Below, one piece after another: positions 37,821-46,134 of a DNA stretch of 64,000 nt (position 1 is the first letter of the stretch; each line of letters begins with the position of its first letter). The translations under genes were made by a program, and so were the position numbers. The stretch comes from Microvirga terrae (GTDB lineage Bacteria; Pseudomonadota; Alphaproteobacteria; Rhizobiales; Beijerinckiaceae): NCBI RefSeq assembly GCF_013307435.2, contig NZ_CP102845.1, positions 2,974,001 through 3,038,000 on the forward strand, written 5' to 3'. The notes under the pieces are model-generated. The model made no database searches. It had not been told where the DNA came from and saw only the letters and a list, made by a program, of their open reading frames with translations.

Positions 37821-38201
37821 ATGGACGGCGAGATTCTACGGGTCATGGCGACGCCTGCGGCGCTCGACCTGATCGCGACCCTGCGGACGGAATACGGACC
37901 GGTCCTGTTCCACCAGTCCGGCGGCTGCTGCGACGGCTCCTCGCCCATGTGCTACCCGCAGGGCGACTACATCGTCGGGGACGAGGACGTGCTCCTCGGG
38001 ACCATCGGCGAGTCACCGTTCTACATGAGCCCTTCGCAATACGAATACTGGAAGCACACCCAGCTGATCATCGACGTGGTGCCGGGCAAAGGCGGTATGT
38101 TCTCCCTGGAGAACGGCCGCGGCGTTCGCTTCCTGACCCGGTCGCGCCTGTTTACCGACGAGGAGGCGGCAGCCCTCCACCTGACCGGCTTGTCGGCCTG
38201 A
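37821..38201 (+). CDS. DUF779 protein
   Basis: This 126-residue protein has a conserved cysteine patch FHQSGGCCDGSSPMCYP that could bind a metal. The fold is all small beta-rich segments; no signal peptide is seen. DUF779 genes are usually next to acetaldehyde dehydrogenase genes, as here, so it likely assists the same pathway, for example as a metal chaperone or substrate handler. The biochemical role is not known. Confidence 0.9.
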   Translation: MDGEILRVMATPAALDLIATLRTEYGPVLFHQSGGCCDGSSPMCYPQGDYIVGDEDVLLGTIGESPFYMSPSQYEYWKHTQLIIDVVPGKGGMFSLENGRGVRFLTRSRLFTDEEAAALHLTGLSA

Positions 38202-38228
38202 CCCGCCGGCAGCGACGTCTCCTGTCCA

Positions 38229-38519
38229 TCACCGTCCCTGGGGCTGCGTGCGCAGCCTGCACTGATACCCGACGAAACACTGCGGGTTGTCGGCGGTCGG
38301 CACCCAGGCCGGCTCGATCGTCTCGCCCAACGCACAGCGGTTCGTGCCGCTGACATACCGGTCGTAGGTGTAGGGACCCGTGCCCAGCACGATGGCGCCC
38401 TGGGCCGCGACGAGACCGGCCGCACGGGAACAGCTCATCGCGGTGCTGACGGGTCTGCTTTGCGACCACGCTTCGGTGACGATGAGCAGCATGGGAAGGA
38501 TCACAGCGAGCTTGAGCAT
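38229..38519 (-). CDS. Secreted small protein of unknown function
   Basis: This encodes 96 residues from ATG 38519. The signal peptide is MLKLAVILPMLLIVTEAWS; the mature part is about 76 residues with four cysteines (SCSRA, NRCAL, PQCFV, YQCRL). Two disulfides are likely in the periplasm. An upstream in-frame start to 38606 has no ribosome site. It is convergent with DUF779. No known family was recognised. Confidence 0.75.
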   Translation of the reverse strand: MLKLAVILPMLLIVTEAWSQSRPVSTAMSCSRAAGLVAAQGAIVLGTGPYTYDRYVSGTNRCALGETIEPAWVPTADNPQCFVGYQCRLRTQPQGR

Positions 38520-38784
38520 CGAACCAATCCTTGGTGTCCAGGAGACCGGGTGTCCACGAGACTGGAAGCTTGGGCATGCGACCCTTATGGTCAAGGAACC
38601 TTCCATTCACAGGATCGTCAGATCGGACGGTCTGCGCCTGGTGACCGAGATTCGGGACGGCCCGTGACGTGGAGGCGAGGACGACTTCGCGCGAGCCTTG
38701 AAACCGGTCCTTCTCAGACCAGTTGATGTCGGGCCCGCCGTCCGGCCCGCGCCCTGTCGTCCTTTCAGACCCGGAGATCGTCCT

Positions 38785-39765
<981 letters not shown>

Positions 39766-39861
39766 GGAGAGCCGCCCGACGGAGGGAGCGCCTTGTGGCA
39801 GCTCATTCAGGCAATGTGTCTGAATGAGACCCGCGCAATCCGGCTAAGTCATTGATGAAGA

Positions 39862-39938
39862 TGGCGACTCCGGTAGGGCTCGAACCTACGACCTGCCGCT
39901 TAGAAGGCGGCTGCTCTATCCAGCTGAGCTACGGAGCC
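39862..39938 (-). tRNA. tRNA-Arg (anticodon TCT)
   Basis: The reverse strand folds as a full cloverleaf: acceptor GGCTCCG/CGGAGTC with discriminator G and encoded CCA, D arm GCTCAGCTGGATAGAGC, anticodon loop CTTCTAA closed by GCCGC/GCGGC, and the T arm with GGTTCGAGCC. The anticodon TCT reads AGA/AGG. Its 3' end lies about 97 bases after the aldo/keto reductase stop. Confidence 0.95.
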
Positions 39939-39958
39939 ATCCGGACGTGGGGCCTGCC

Positions 39959-40264
39959 CTAGTGGGTCCAGGGACCGACGCGGTTGAACTTGAAGTTGTC
40001 GGAATAGGAAATCGTCCGCCGCTTCACCTCATGCGGCTCCTCGACCCGGTAGGCGATACCCTCGCGCTCCGCATAGGACATGGCCTCTTCCTTGGTGTCG
40101 AACCACAAGCGGAGCTGCTGGCGGGTGTCGCCCGAGCTCGTCCAGCCCATGAGGGGCTCGATCTCGCGAGGCTTGTCCTGCTCGAAGACGAGAAGCCATT
40201 GCTTGGTCCGGGCCAGACCGGACTGCGTTGCAGACTTGGCGGGCTTGTAGATCCGTGCAGGCAT
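39959..40264 (-). CDS. Complex I accessory subunit, NDUFS4-like (ETC complex I subunit)
   Basis: This encodes 101 residues from ATG 40264 (MPARIYKPAKSAT). The ETC_C1_NDUFA4/NDUFS4 domain is recognised by QSGLARTKQWLLVFEQ, LMGWTSSGDTRQQLRLWFD and AEREGIAYRV. Alphaproteobacteria carry this supernumerary NADH dehydrogenase subunit away from the nuo operon, as mitochondria do. It binds on the peripheral arm of complex I at the inner membrane and stabilises it. It lies between two tRNA genes on the same strand. An alternative start a few codons upstream exists, but this one fits the family. Confidence 0.92.
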   Translation of the reverse strand: MPARIYKPAKSATQSGLARTKQWLLVFEQDKPREIEPLMGWTSSGDTRQQLRLWFDTKEEAMSYAEREGIAYRVEEPHEVKRRTISYSDNFKFNRVGPWTH

Positions 40265-40301
40265 TGGTTTCGGACTCTCTCCAAGGCTCATCCGGTGAAG
40301 A

Positions 40302-40378
40302 TGGTCGGGGCGGCAGGATTTGAACCCGCGACCCTCTGCTCCCAAAGCAGATGCGCTACCAGACTGCGCTACACCCCG
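40302..40378 (-). tRNA. tRNA-Pro (anticodon TGG)
   Basis: The reverse strand forms a cloverleaf: acceptor CGGGGTG/CGCCCCG with discriminator A and encoded CCA, D arm GCGCAGTCTGGTAGCGC, anticodon TGG in the loop TTTGGGA, and the T arm GGGTTCAAATCC. It reads CCA and other proline codons. Confidence 0.95.
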
Positions 40379-40756
40379 TTATCCTCAACAGCTTGGTTTC
40401 TCTATCGATTTGAGAACTGGTCCGCAAGGGGTCAAGTTCCAATGCACAGACCCGACGGATCGTCGAGCGTCTGACCCGCAACGCGCTGCCGCTCGGCTCC
40501 ATGGTATGTCGACGGCGTGACTGGCGCCTCTCGGCCAGAGAGGATGGATCAGCCCCGAGCCGTTGAACGTCGTGGGGACGCTTCATCCCGGCTCGGCAAA
40601 AACCCGCGCAAACCTTTGAAGTGATGCAACATATCGCGGACCGGAATGGCGCTGTTCCCCTTACGATCGGATGGAACGCCGAGGGGACCATCAAAGTTGA
40701 TGACTTTGCAGCGCGACAGGCAGCCTCACGACCGGCGCGCAATTCAAGGAGCCGCC
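40379..40756. other. Intergenic region upstream of RTX protein
   Basis: About 378 bases between tRNA-Pro and the RTX gene. A Shine-Dalgarno AAGGAG lies just before 40757. The frame of the RTX gene stays open to 40646 but that part has no family support. I see no hairpin or gene. Confidence 0.5.
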
Positions 40757-41884
40757 ATGCCCACCGTCATTGCCATTGAAGCGAAGCCCGTTGAATTCGA
40801 GAATGTTAGCAGCGGCTTTCTTCACCTTTACCTCGTCAAGACTGTGACCGACGACCAAGGGGCCGTGATATCCGAAGAGGTCATCCGGGGCTCTCGGGTG
40901 AGCGGCGACGACCTTGGAACGATTGCCGGGGCGAATCTCGCGACGTCCCCGGACAGGCGAGGATCCGACACGCTCGAGGAGCGGCACCGCACGGTTCTCG
41001 ATCTCGGCGGACGGAACGCCGACGAGGTCTGGCAGGTCATGGTTCAACACGCCGCGAATATCGACAAGGCTGATTTGCGGTACAGCCTGGATATCGCTCA
41101 GTCGGTGCCGGGCTATGATGTGAACAGCAACTCGGTTGTCGCATCCGTCCTTCATTCTGTCGGGCTCGACTGGACCAAAAGCCTTCCGGCCGATGTCAGC
41201 CGGTCCGATGTCCCTCTGTATGGCCAACTCCAGTACATGAATGTGGACGACGGGCTCTTCGGAACCGCGGGCAACGACTGGATTCTGGGAGGCATCGGAA
41301 ACGACCGGCTTTACGGCCGGGGCGGGGATGACCGCCTCTATGGCGAAGGCGGAAGCGATCGCCTTCATGGCAGCGAGGGCGCTGATATTCTGTCCGGCGG
41401 AGCCGGCAATGACAATCTGGACGGCCGGGCGGGCAACGATGCTTTGAGCGGCGGCAGCGGCCATGACCGCCTCTACGGCAGCTTCGGAGACGACGTTCTG
41501 AGCGGTGGCAGCGGCAACGATCGCCTCTACGGGGAGTCGGGCGCAGACATTCTTCAAGGCGGCGGCGGCAAGGATGCCTTCGTCTACAATACGGTTCCGA
41601 CGGCGCCTGCCGAGGTCGATACGGTCCAGGACTTCTCGGTCCGCGACGACACCTTCTGGCTGAACAACAAGGTGTTCACGGGTCTCGGAAGCGAGGGCGC
41701 ACTGAGATCCTCGGCTTTCTGGACCGGGACGGCGGCCCATGACACGACCGACCGCATCATCTACGACCGCGCCGCTGGCGTCCTCTATTACGACCAGGAC
41801 GGCACGGGCGCGTCGGAACAGATTGTGGTGGCGAAGCTCTCCGCTGGGCTCAAAATGACTAGCCTGGACATTCTCGTCATATAG
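40757..41884 (+). CDS. RTX-repeat calcium-binding protein
   Basis: This 375-residue protein starts at ATG 40757 with AAGGAG upstream. Residues 1-170 are a domain I do not recognise. From about 172 to 275 there are roughly ten RTX nonapeptide repeats (GGxGNDxLx; for example IGNDRLYGRGGDDRLYG), which fold into a calcium-bound parallel roll. The C-terminal domain (APAEVDTVQDFSVRDDTF) is the typical RTX end that precedes type I secretion. No signal peptide is seen, consistent with that route. No HlyB/HlyD genes are adjacent. It is likely a small secreted adhesin-like or surface protein. Confidence 0.9.
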   Translation: MPTVIAIEAKPVEFENVSSGFLHLYLVKTVTDDQGAVISEEVIRGSRVSGDDLGTIAGANLATSPDRRGSDTLEERHRTVLDLGGRNADEVWQVMVQHAANIDKADLRYSLDIAQSVPGYDVNSNSVVASVLHSVGLDWTKSLPADVSRSDVPLYGQLQYMNVDDGLFGTAGNDWILGGIGNDRLYGRGGDDRLYGEGGSDRLHGSEGADILSGGAGNDNLDGRAGNDALSGGSGHDRLYGSFGDDVLSGGSGNDRLYGESGADILQGGGGKDAFVYNTVPTAPAEVDTVQDFSVRDDTFWLNNKVFTGLGSEGALRSSAFWTGTAAHDTTDRIIYDRAAGVLYYDQDGTGASEQIVVAKLSAGLKMTSLDILVI

Positions 41885-41901
41885 TAGGCTAGCAGGTCCG
41901 G

Positions 41902-41936
41902 GTGATGCGGCGAGGGGCTTCCTCTCGCCGCATCAC
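41902..41936 (+). terminator. Terminator of the RTX gene
   Basis: A 13-base perfect stem GTGATGCGGCGAG / CTCGCCGCATCAC surrounds a 9-base loop, 17 bases after the RTX stop. A T-run is absent, but stem length and place are convincing. Confidence 0.7.
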
Positions 41937-41989
41937 TGCCTATCTGATCCTGATTTTCATGCGTGGCGGCTTCCTCAGGACCGATCTTC

Positions 41990-42183
41990 TTTTCTAGGCC
42001 TCGAAAGCGGTATCCAGCGCACCTATCCGGACGGCGGCCTCTTCCGAGGTGTTCCATACCTCTCATGACCAAGGACCGGGTCCTTCCCTCGATCTGCATA
42101 CGGGCCATAATCCCAGCACCGGTCCAGGTTTGCCCCTACGGATCGTACCTCAGCGCCTGCCTTCGGGAGGCGCTTCTTTTTTG
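41990..42183 (+). ncRNA. Candidate small RNA ending in a Rho-independent terminator
   Basis: The stretch has no credible open frame. It ends with AGCGCCT and AGGCGCT arms around a TTCG tetraloop followed by TCTTTTTT, the clearest terminator of this strand. The 5' end is a guess because no promoter is certain. Imperfect stems are visible inside (CCTC-TTCC-GAGG; GGACC-GGGTCC). I could not match it to 6S or any other RNA from memory. Confidence 0.35.
42151..42182 (+). terminator. Intrinsic terminator with TTCG tetraloop and T-run
   Basis: AGCGCCT-G-CC-TTCG-GG-AGGCGCT forms a stem with one bulge and is followed by TCTTTTTT. It is unambiguous in form. Confidence 0.8.
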
Positions 42184-42290
42184 ACCTCGGCGGGTTCGCC
42201 CGGCCCGGGCCTTTGGCGGCTCTCAAAACATGTTCGCGCCAGCTTCGCCGTATAGAAAAGCACCTTCCTCAGAGACGTAGGATCGCAAGT

Positions 42291-42551
42291 ATGAGCCGTC
42301 GGATACCCGAGCGTCGATCAAGTCAGCGCCACCCCACCTATCTGGAAGGACGGATCGCAGGACAGACCGCTCAGGCACCGATCGCATGCACGGTATGGGA
42401 TCTCTCGGAAGCAGGCGTGCGCCTCGTCGTCACCCCTCCGGCCGATGTTCCCCTCGAGTTCGAACTCCAGATCCCGTCGGAAGGCGCCAGAGCGCGGGTC
42501 AGGCTCGTCTGGACCACCGGAATCCATTACGGGGCCCGCTTTACAGACTGA
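42291..42551 (+). CDS. PilZ domain protein
   Basis: This 86-residue protein consists of a single PilZ domain. The c-di-GMP-binding motifs are complete: RxxxR at R9-R13 (RRSSQR) and DLSEAGVRL for (D/N)xSxxG. A start at ATG 42291 (MSRRIPERR) is the natural one; the upstream extension is unsupported. It binds c-di-GMP and would act by protein contact. The diguanylate cyclase starts 139 bases downstream on the same strand, so the pair may form a local c-di-GMP circuit. Confidence 0.92.
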   Translation: MSRRIPERRSSQRHPTYLEGRIAGQTAQAPIACTVWDLSEAGVRLVVTPPADVPLEFELQIPSEGARARVRLVWTTGIHYGARFTD

Positions 42552-42689
42552 AGGCAGGCGGCTCGGTGATGGACCCAGGAGAATTCAACCGGTAGGGCAA
42601 TCTTCCCAAACGGCAGTGAATCGGGCAAAGGACCCCGCTGGATGACCAGCGACCAGGACGTTCGACGCTCGCAACCGGGATGAGCTGCC

Positions 42690-43592
42690 ATGAAAATCTA
42701 TCGTCTCTTCAACACGCTGCCACGGCCGCGCAGCTATGCGGGCCGGGTCTTGTTGATCTGCTTTGTAGGCACTCACATTCCCCTCATCACCTTCGCGCTC
42801 TGGGCGCTGGTGAAGAATCCGGCTTTTGGTCGGGAGAACTGGGCGGACCTTCTCGTGCTGCTCCTCGCGACCCTGGCTGGCACAGCCATCACCTTCGTTC
42901 TCGTCCATGGGATGCTGGCGCCGGTGCGGGTCGTCACTCAGGCTCTCGGCGACTACCGGCAGAACAAGCAACTGCCGGCCCTGCCCCGCAACCTGTCGGA
43001 CGAAGCCGGCACGATGCTCAGCCAGGTTCAGGAAAGCCTCGAGGAGCTGGATCTGACGTTGAGCAACCTGGCGAGAGCCGCCGAGACGGATCCGTTGACG
43101 GGGATCGGGAACCGGCGCTGGCTCGTCAGCCGCGCGGAGGAACAGATCGACCGCGCACAAAGAACCCAAGCGCCGCTCTGCGCCGTGCTCTTCGACCTCG
43201 ACCGGTTCAAGGCCATCAACGACCGCTACGGCCATGCGAAAGGCGATGCCGTTCTCGTCGGCGTGTCCCGGTTCGTGAAAGGCGAATTGCGGTCGTCCCA
43301 TCTCTTCGCGCGCACAGGCGGCGAGGAATTCTGCCTCATTCTGCCCAAAACCTCGCTGGACGACGCCGTCGCCCTCGCCGAGCGGATCCAGAAGGGCCTG
43401 TCCGGTCAGTCCATCGCCCGGCTCGATCCCGGCGTGGTGACGGCGAGCTTCGGCGTCGTCGAGCGCGAAAGCGGCGAGAAGGATCTGTCGAGCCTGCTGC
43501 GGCGGGCCGACGACCTGCTCTACCAGGCGAAGAACGACGGCCGCAATCAGGTGGCGACGTCGACGCTCGCAGAAGGGTTCAGAAGTCGCTGA
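42690..43592 (+). CDS. Membrane-bound diguanylate cyclase (GGDEF)
   Basis: This encodes 300 residues. Two membrane helices (about 25-50 and 52-78) and a HAMP-like segment precede the GGDEF domain. The active site reads GGEEF at 210-214, with FDLDRFKAINDRYGH upstream, so catalysis of c-di-GMP from two GTP is expected. The inhibitory I-site, normally RxxD five residues ahead, reads RSSH here, so product feedback is probably lost. The adjacent PilZ gene may read its output. It converges with and overlaps the next gene by 14 bases. Confidence 0.95.
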   Translation: MKIYRLFNTLPRPRSYAGRVLLICFVGTHIPLITFALWALVKNPAFGRENWADLLVLLLATLAGTAITFVLVHGMLAPVRVVTQALGDYRQNKQLPALPRNLSDEAGTMLSQVQESLEELDLTLSNLARAAETDPLTGIGNRRWLVSRAEEQIDRAQRTQAPLCAVLFDLDRFKAINDRYGHAKGDAVLVGVSRFVKGELRSSHLFARTGGEEFCLILPKTSLDDAVALAERIQKGLSGQSIARLDPGVVTASFGVVERESGEKDLSSLLRRADDLLYQAKNDGRNQVATSTLAEGFRSR

Positions 43593-43995
43593 CGGTGCAG
43601 GGCTGGTCGCCGGACGTCACGTCGTCCGTGATCGCCCAGTGAATGATCCTCTCGCTCTCGTCGATTTCCAGGATCATCTCGAGAACGGCCGTCTCGGCGT
43701 AGACGCCGAAGAACCCATAGCGGCGCCCGCCCCAGGACGGAATGCTGAACCGGTCGATCTCAAGCGTCAAAGCCCGGCAGCGGGCCAGCACTGCCTGAAG
43801 CCTCTCGATCGGATATTTGACCTGCAGGGCCGGCGACAGGAGTTCCTGGAAGGCTCGGGCATCTTCCGCCTTGTAGGCGCGAAGCAGATCCTGGGAGACG
43901 TTCAACAAAGCGTGCGGGCCGACCTCCGACAGGGCCGGCACCGGGAGAAGGGCCAGCATCAGCAAAACGGCCCGGCCCCCCAGTTCCTTGACCAT
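43579..43995 (-). CDS. Secreted protein of unknown function
   Basis: This encodes 138 residues from ATG 43995. The signal peptide (GGRAVLLMLALLPVPALS) is followed by a mature domain with a helical start (LLNVSQDLLRAYKAEDAR) and an alternating beta pattern (YGFFGVYAETAVLEMILEID). The fold could be a small NTF2-like or lipocalin-like domain, not certain. It is upstream of DUF192 on the other... same strand, 10 bases after that gene's stop region, so the DUF192–this pair may be cotranscribed. The stop overlaps the convergent diguanylate cyclase. Confidence 0.75.
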   Translation of the reverse strand: MVKELGGRAVLLMLALLPVPALSEVGPHALLNVSQDLLRAYKAEDARAFQELLSPALQVKYPIERLQAVLARCRALTLEIDRFSIPSWGGRRYGFFGVYAETAVLEMILEIDESERIIHWAITDDVTSGDQPCTVSDF

Positions 43996-44005
43996 TCGGG
44001 CTCGA

Positions 44006-44473
44006 TCACCGCTTGAAGAGCGGGTGCTCCACCCGGTCACCCGGCTTGATGCCGAGCTTGGCCGCCGTGCCGGCATTCAACTCCAGAACCGAGAGAACCG
44101 GTTCGCCGGACGGGATGGTACGGGTCGAGAGCGGCTCGGTATTGGCCGCAATCCGGGCGATCGTCCCGTCGGCCCGGATGAACAGCATGTCGAGGGGCAG
44201 GTAGGTGTTCTGCATCCACATGGACACGGGCTCGACCCGGCCGAAGTCGAACAGCATGCCTTGATCGGCCGGCATGGAACGGCGGAACATCAGGCCCTGG
44301 GCCCGGTCCGCGTCGTTCCGGGCGACTTCGACCCTGAAGGTCTGCCGCTGCCCGCCCTGCGTGGCGATGGACAGGTTCTCGAGCGCCTGCGCGTAGACCG
44401 AGCCGGTCAGCAGAACGAGACAACTCAGGGCCGCAACCGCGGGCCGGATACGCGACAGCACGGGCAGGCTCAT
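44006..44473 (-). CDS. DUF192 secreted protein
   Basis: This 155-residue protein has a signal peptide (AALSCLVLLTGSVYAQA) and a DUF192 beta-barrel domain recognised by RAQGLMFRRSMPADQGMLFDF and VSMWMQNTYLPLDMLFI. The role of the family is unknown; it often occurs with envelope and secretion genes. Its start overlaps the stop of the cold-shock gene (TGATG), so the two are coupled. The following secreted gene begins 10 bases after its stop. Confidence 0.92.
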   Translation of the reverse strand: MSLPVLSRIRPAVAALSCLVLLTGSVYAQALENLSIATQGGQRQTFRVEVARNDADRAQGLMFRRSMPADQGMLFDFGRVEPVSMWMQNTYLPLDMLFIRADGTIARIAANTEPLSTRTIPSGEPVLSVLELNAGTAAKLGIKPGDRVEHPLFKR

Positions 44474-45093
44474 CAGTGGGAGTGCGGCAGGGCCATGTCG
44501 GCCAAGCGGACTTCAGCGGCCATGAGGCCCTTGGATCCGTCGCCGAAGCGGACGAAAACCCGCTCGCCCGGCTTCAGCTCGGCGATGCCATAGCGGCGAA
44601 GGGTTTCCATGTGGACGAAGATATCGGGCTTGCCTTCCCCCTGAGTCAGGAAACCGAAGCCGCGCAGGCGGTTGAACCACTTCACGACCGCCGGCTCCAG
44701 GCCGCTCGTCGGGACCACCTGGACATGGGTCCGGGGCAGCGGCAGCTCGGAGGGATGCAGGGCGGTGGATTCATCCAGCGACAAGATGCGGAAGGCCTGA
44801 AGGCCGCGCGGGCGCTGAACCGCCTCCACGACGATGCGAGCGCCTTCGTTCGCCGCCTGATAGCCGTCCCGGCGCAGGCAGGTCACATGAAGCAGAACAT
44901 CGGGCATGCCGTTGTCGGGAACGATGAAGCCGAAGCCCTTGGCAACGTCGAACCATTTGATGCGGCCGCTGACCTGGACGAGCTCGAGAGCGCTCTCCTC
45001 CGGGGCCGGCTGACCGACCTCGCGGCGACCCTGATCGAATGATGGATTCTCCTCGCGGAGACTGAAAGAATTGGAGCCGTAATCGCCAGTCAT
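44473..45093 (-). CDS. Double cold-shock domain protein
   Basis: This 206-residue protein has two cold-shock domains. The first (about residues 40-110) has RNP1-like KGFGFIVPDN and RNP2-like VLLHV; the second (about 133-200) has RGFGFLTQGEGK and IFVHM. The N-terminal 40 residues are hydrophilic. Each binds single-stranded RNA or DNA. Two-domain CSD proteins of this size are common in Rhizobiales. I choose ATG 45093 (MTGDYGSNS); the open frame continues to 45261 but overlaps the sirtuin gene's end and has no family character. Confidence 0.93.
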   Translation of the reverse strand: MTGDYGSNSFSLREENPSFDQGRREVGQPAPEESALELVQVSGRIKWFDVAKGFGFIVPDNGMPDVLLHVTCLRRDGYQAANEGARIVVEAVQRPRGLQAFRILSLDESTALHPSELPLPRTHVQVVPTSGLEPAVVKWFNRLRGFGFLTQGEGKPDIFVHMETLRRYGIAELKPGERVFVRFGDGSKGLMAAEVRLADMALPHSH

Positions 45094-45220
45094 GAAATTA
45101 CCCAAACTCGAATCATGATCCCGATTCTTAATAAGAGGATAACATCGTCCTGAATCAGGGGAAGCCAGAAACGCGCATTCGAGGCCGATGAAATTTTCGG
45201 CAACGGGCATGTTCTTGAAG

Positions 45221-45985
45221 TTACGACAGAAATACTGAAAAGACTGAACCGATCTCCGCATGGATCGCCAGATCGGCCACCCGGTCCAGGGGCGTAGGCT
45301 CCCGGTTGACGATCACGAGACGGGCTCCGTTCTCCTTGGCGAAGGCCGGAAAGGCCGCCGCCGGATAGACGACCAGGGACGATCCTGCGACCAGGAAAAG
45401 GTCGCAGGATGCGGTCAGTTTCTGGGCCCGGCGCATGGGCTCCTCCGGCATGGTCTGCCCGAACGAGATGGTGGCCGTCTTGAGGATTCCGCCGCAGCTC
45501 CGGCAATCGGGCGGGTCGCCGTCGACATCGAAGCACCGCCGCACCCAGTCGAGTTCGTGACGGGTGCCGCAGGCGAGGCACTTGGCATAGGTTCCGTTGC
45601 CGTGCAGCTCGATGACCTGATCGGGCGCGAGGCCGGATTCCTGATGGAGCCCGTCGATGTTCTGGGTGATGACGGCAGGCATCCGTCCCGTTGCCACGAG
45701 GGACGCGAAGCCGCGATGTCCTGTGCTCGGGCGGGCGCCCCGATAAAGATCGTCCATGGCGAACTTGCGCCGCCATGCGTCCCGGCGCGCCTCCGGGCTC
45801 TGCAGGAACAGGGCGAAGGAAATCGGCTTGTGGCGCATCCACGGACTGTCCGGCGACCGGAAGTCCGGGATGCCGCTCTCCGTCGAGATGCCGGCGCCCG
45901 TGAAGCCTGCAACGACACGAGCGTCTTGAATCATGTCTCGTAATGTGGCGATTGACGCGGCAAGGCTCTCGGTCATCCCACTCAC
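45221..45985 (-). CDS. cobB: NAD-dependent protein deacylase (sirtuin)
   Basis: This 254-residue Sir2 enzyme removes acetyl or longer acyl groups from lysine using NAD. The NAD motif GAGISTESGIPDFRS, the core TQNIDGLHQESG with catalytic His in ELHGN, and a zinc site CLAC…CRSC are all present. It is a class III-like bacterial type by length. It is the first gene of a run on this strand followed by the cold-shock gene 128 bases on. It starts at ATG 45985 in the context of a palindromic repeat. Confidence 0.95.
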   Translation of the reverse strand: MSGMTESLAASIATLRDMIQDARVVAGFTGAGISTESGIPDFRSPDSPWMRHKPISFALFLQSPEARRDAWRRKFAMDDLYRGARPSTGHRGFASLVATGRMPAVITQNIDGLHQESGLAPDQVIELHGNGTYAKCLACGTRHELDWVRRCFDVDGDPPDCRSCGGILKTATISFGQTMPEEPMRRAQKLTASCDLFLVAGSSLVVYPAAAFPAFAKENGARLVIVNREPTPLDRVADLAIHAEIGSVFSVFLS

Positions 45986-45996
45986 ATATGGTCTAG

Positions 45997-46104
45997 GGCA
46001 TCGAACCTGAAAGTGATTCCACTCCTAAAACCAATTCGATGCCTTTTCTATGTTGGCGCATCGTTGGGCTCGAAAAACCGGATCCACTTTTTCGCACGAT
46101 GCGC
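45997..46104. repeat. Pair of intergenic palindromic repeats (GCATCG family)
   Basis: GGCATCGAA (45997-46005) mirrors TTCGATGCC (46035-46043). A second unit has GCGCATCGT (46056-46064) against ACGATGCGC (46096-46104) with an internal CCACTTTTT piece. They match the repeats at 59634-59745. They lie between sirtuin and DUF1624 genes. Confidence 0.75.
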
Positions 46105-46134
46105 TAGGGACCGGGAGAGAACGCCTTCAACCCC

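Larger units (their letters stand above)
41885..42290. other. Intergenic region with terminators and a candidate small RNA
   Basis: This 406-base gap has the RTX terminator at 41902-41936, then about 215 bases with no coding potential and a second strong intrinsic terminator at 42151-42182. The PilZ start codon is at 42291. The second terminator has no upstream gene to serve except a non-coding transcript. Confidence 0.6.

Noticed and set aside
41240..41570. Direct repeats suggestive of a CRISPR array
   Set aside because: They are in-frame RTX nonapeptide codons, not spacer-separated repeats.
41940..42183. 6S RNA
   Set aside because: I could not recognise the conserved central bulge and closing stems; only a generic small RNA is proposed.
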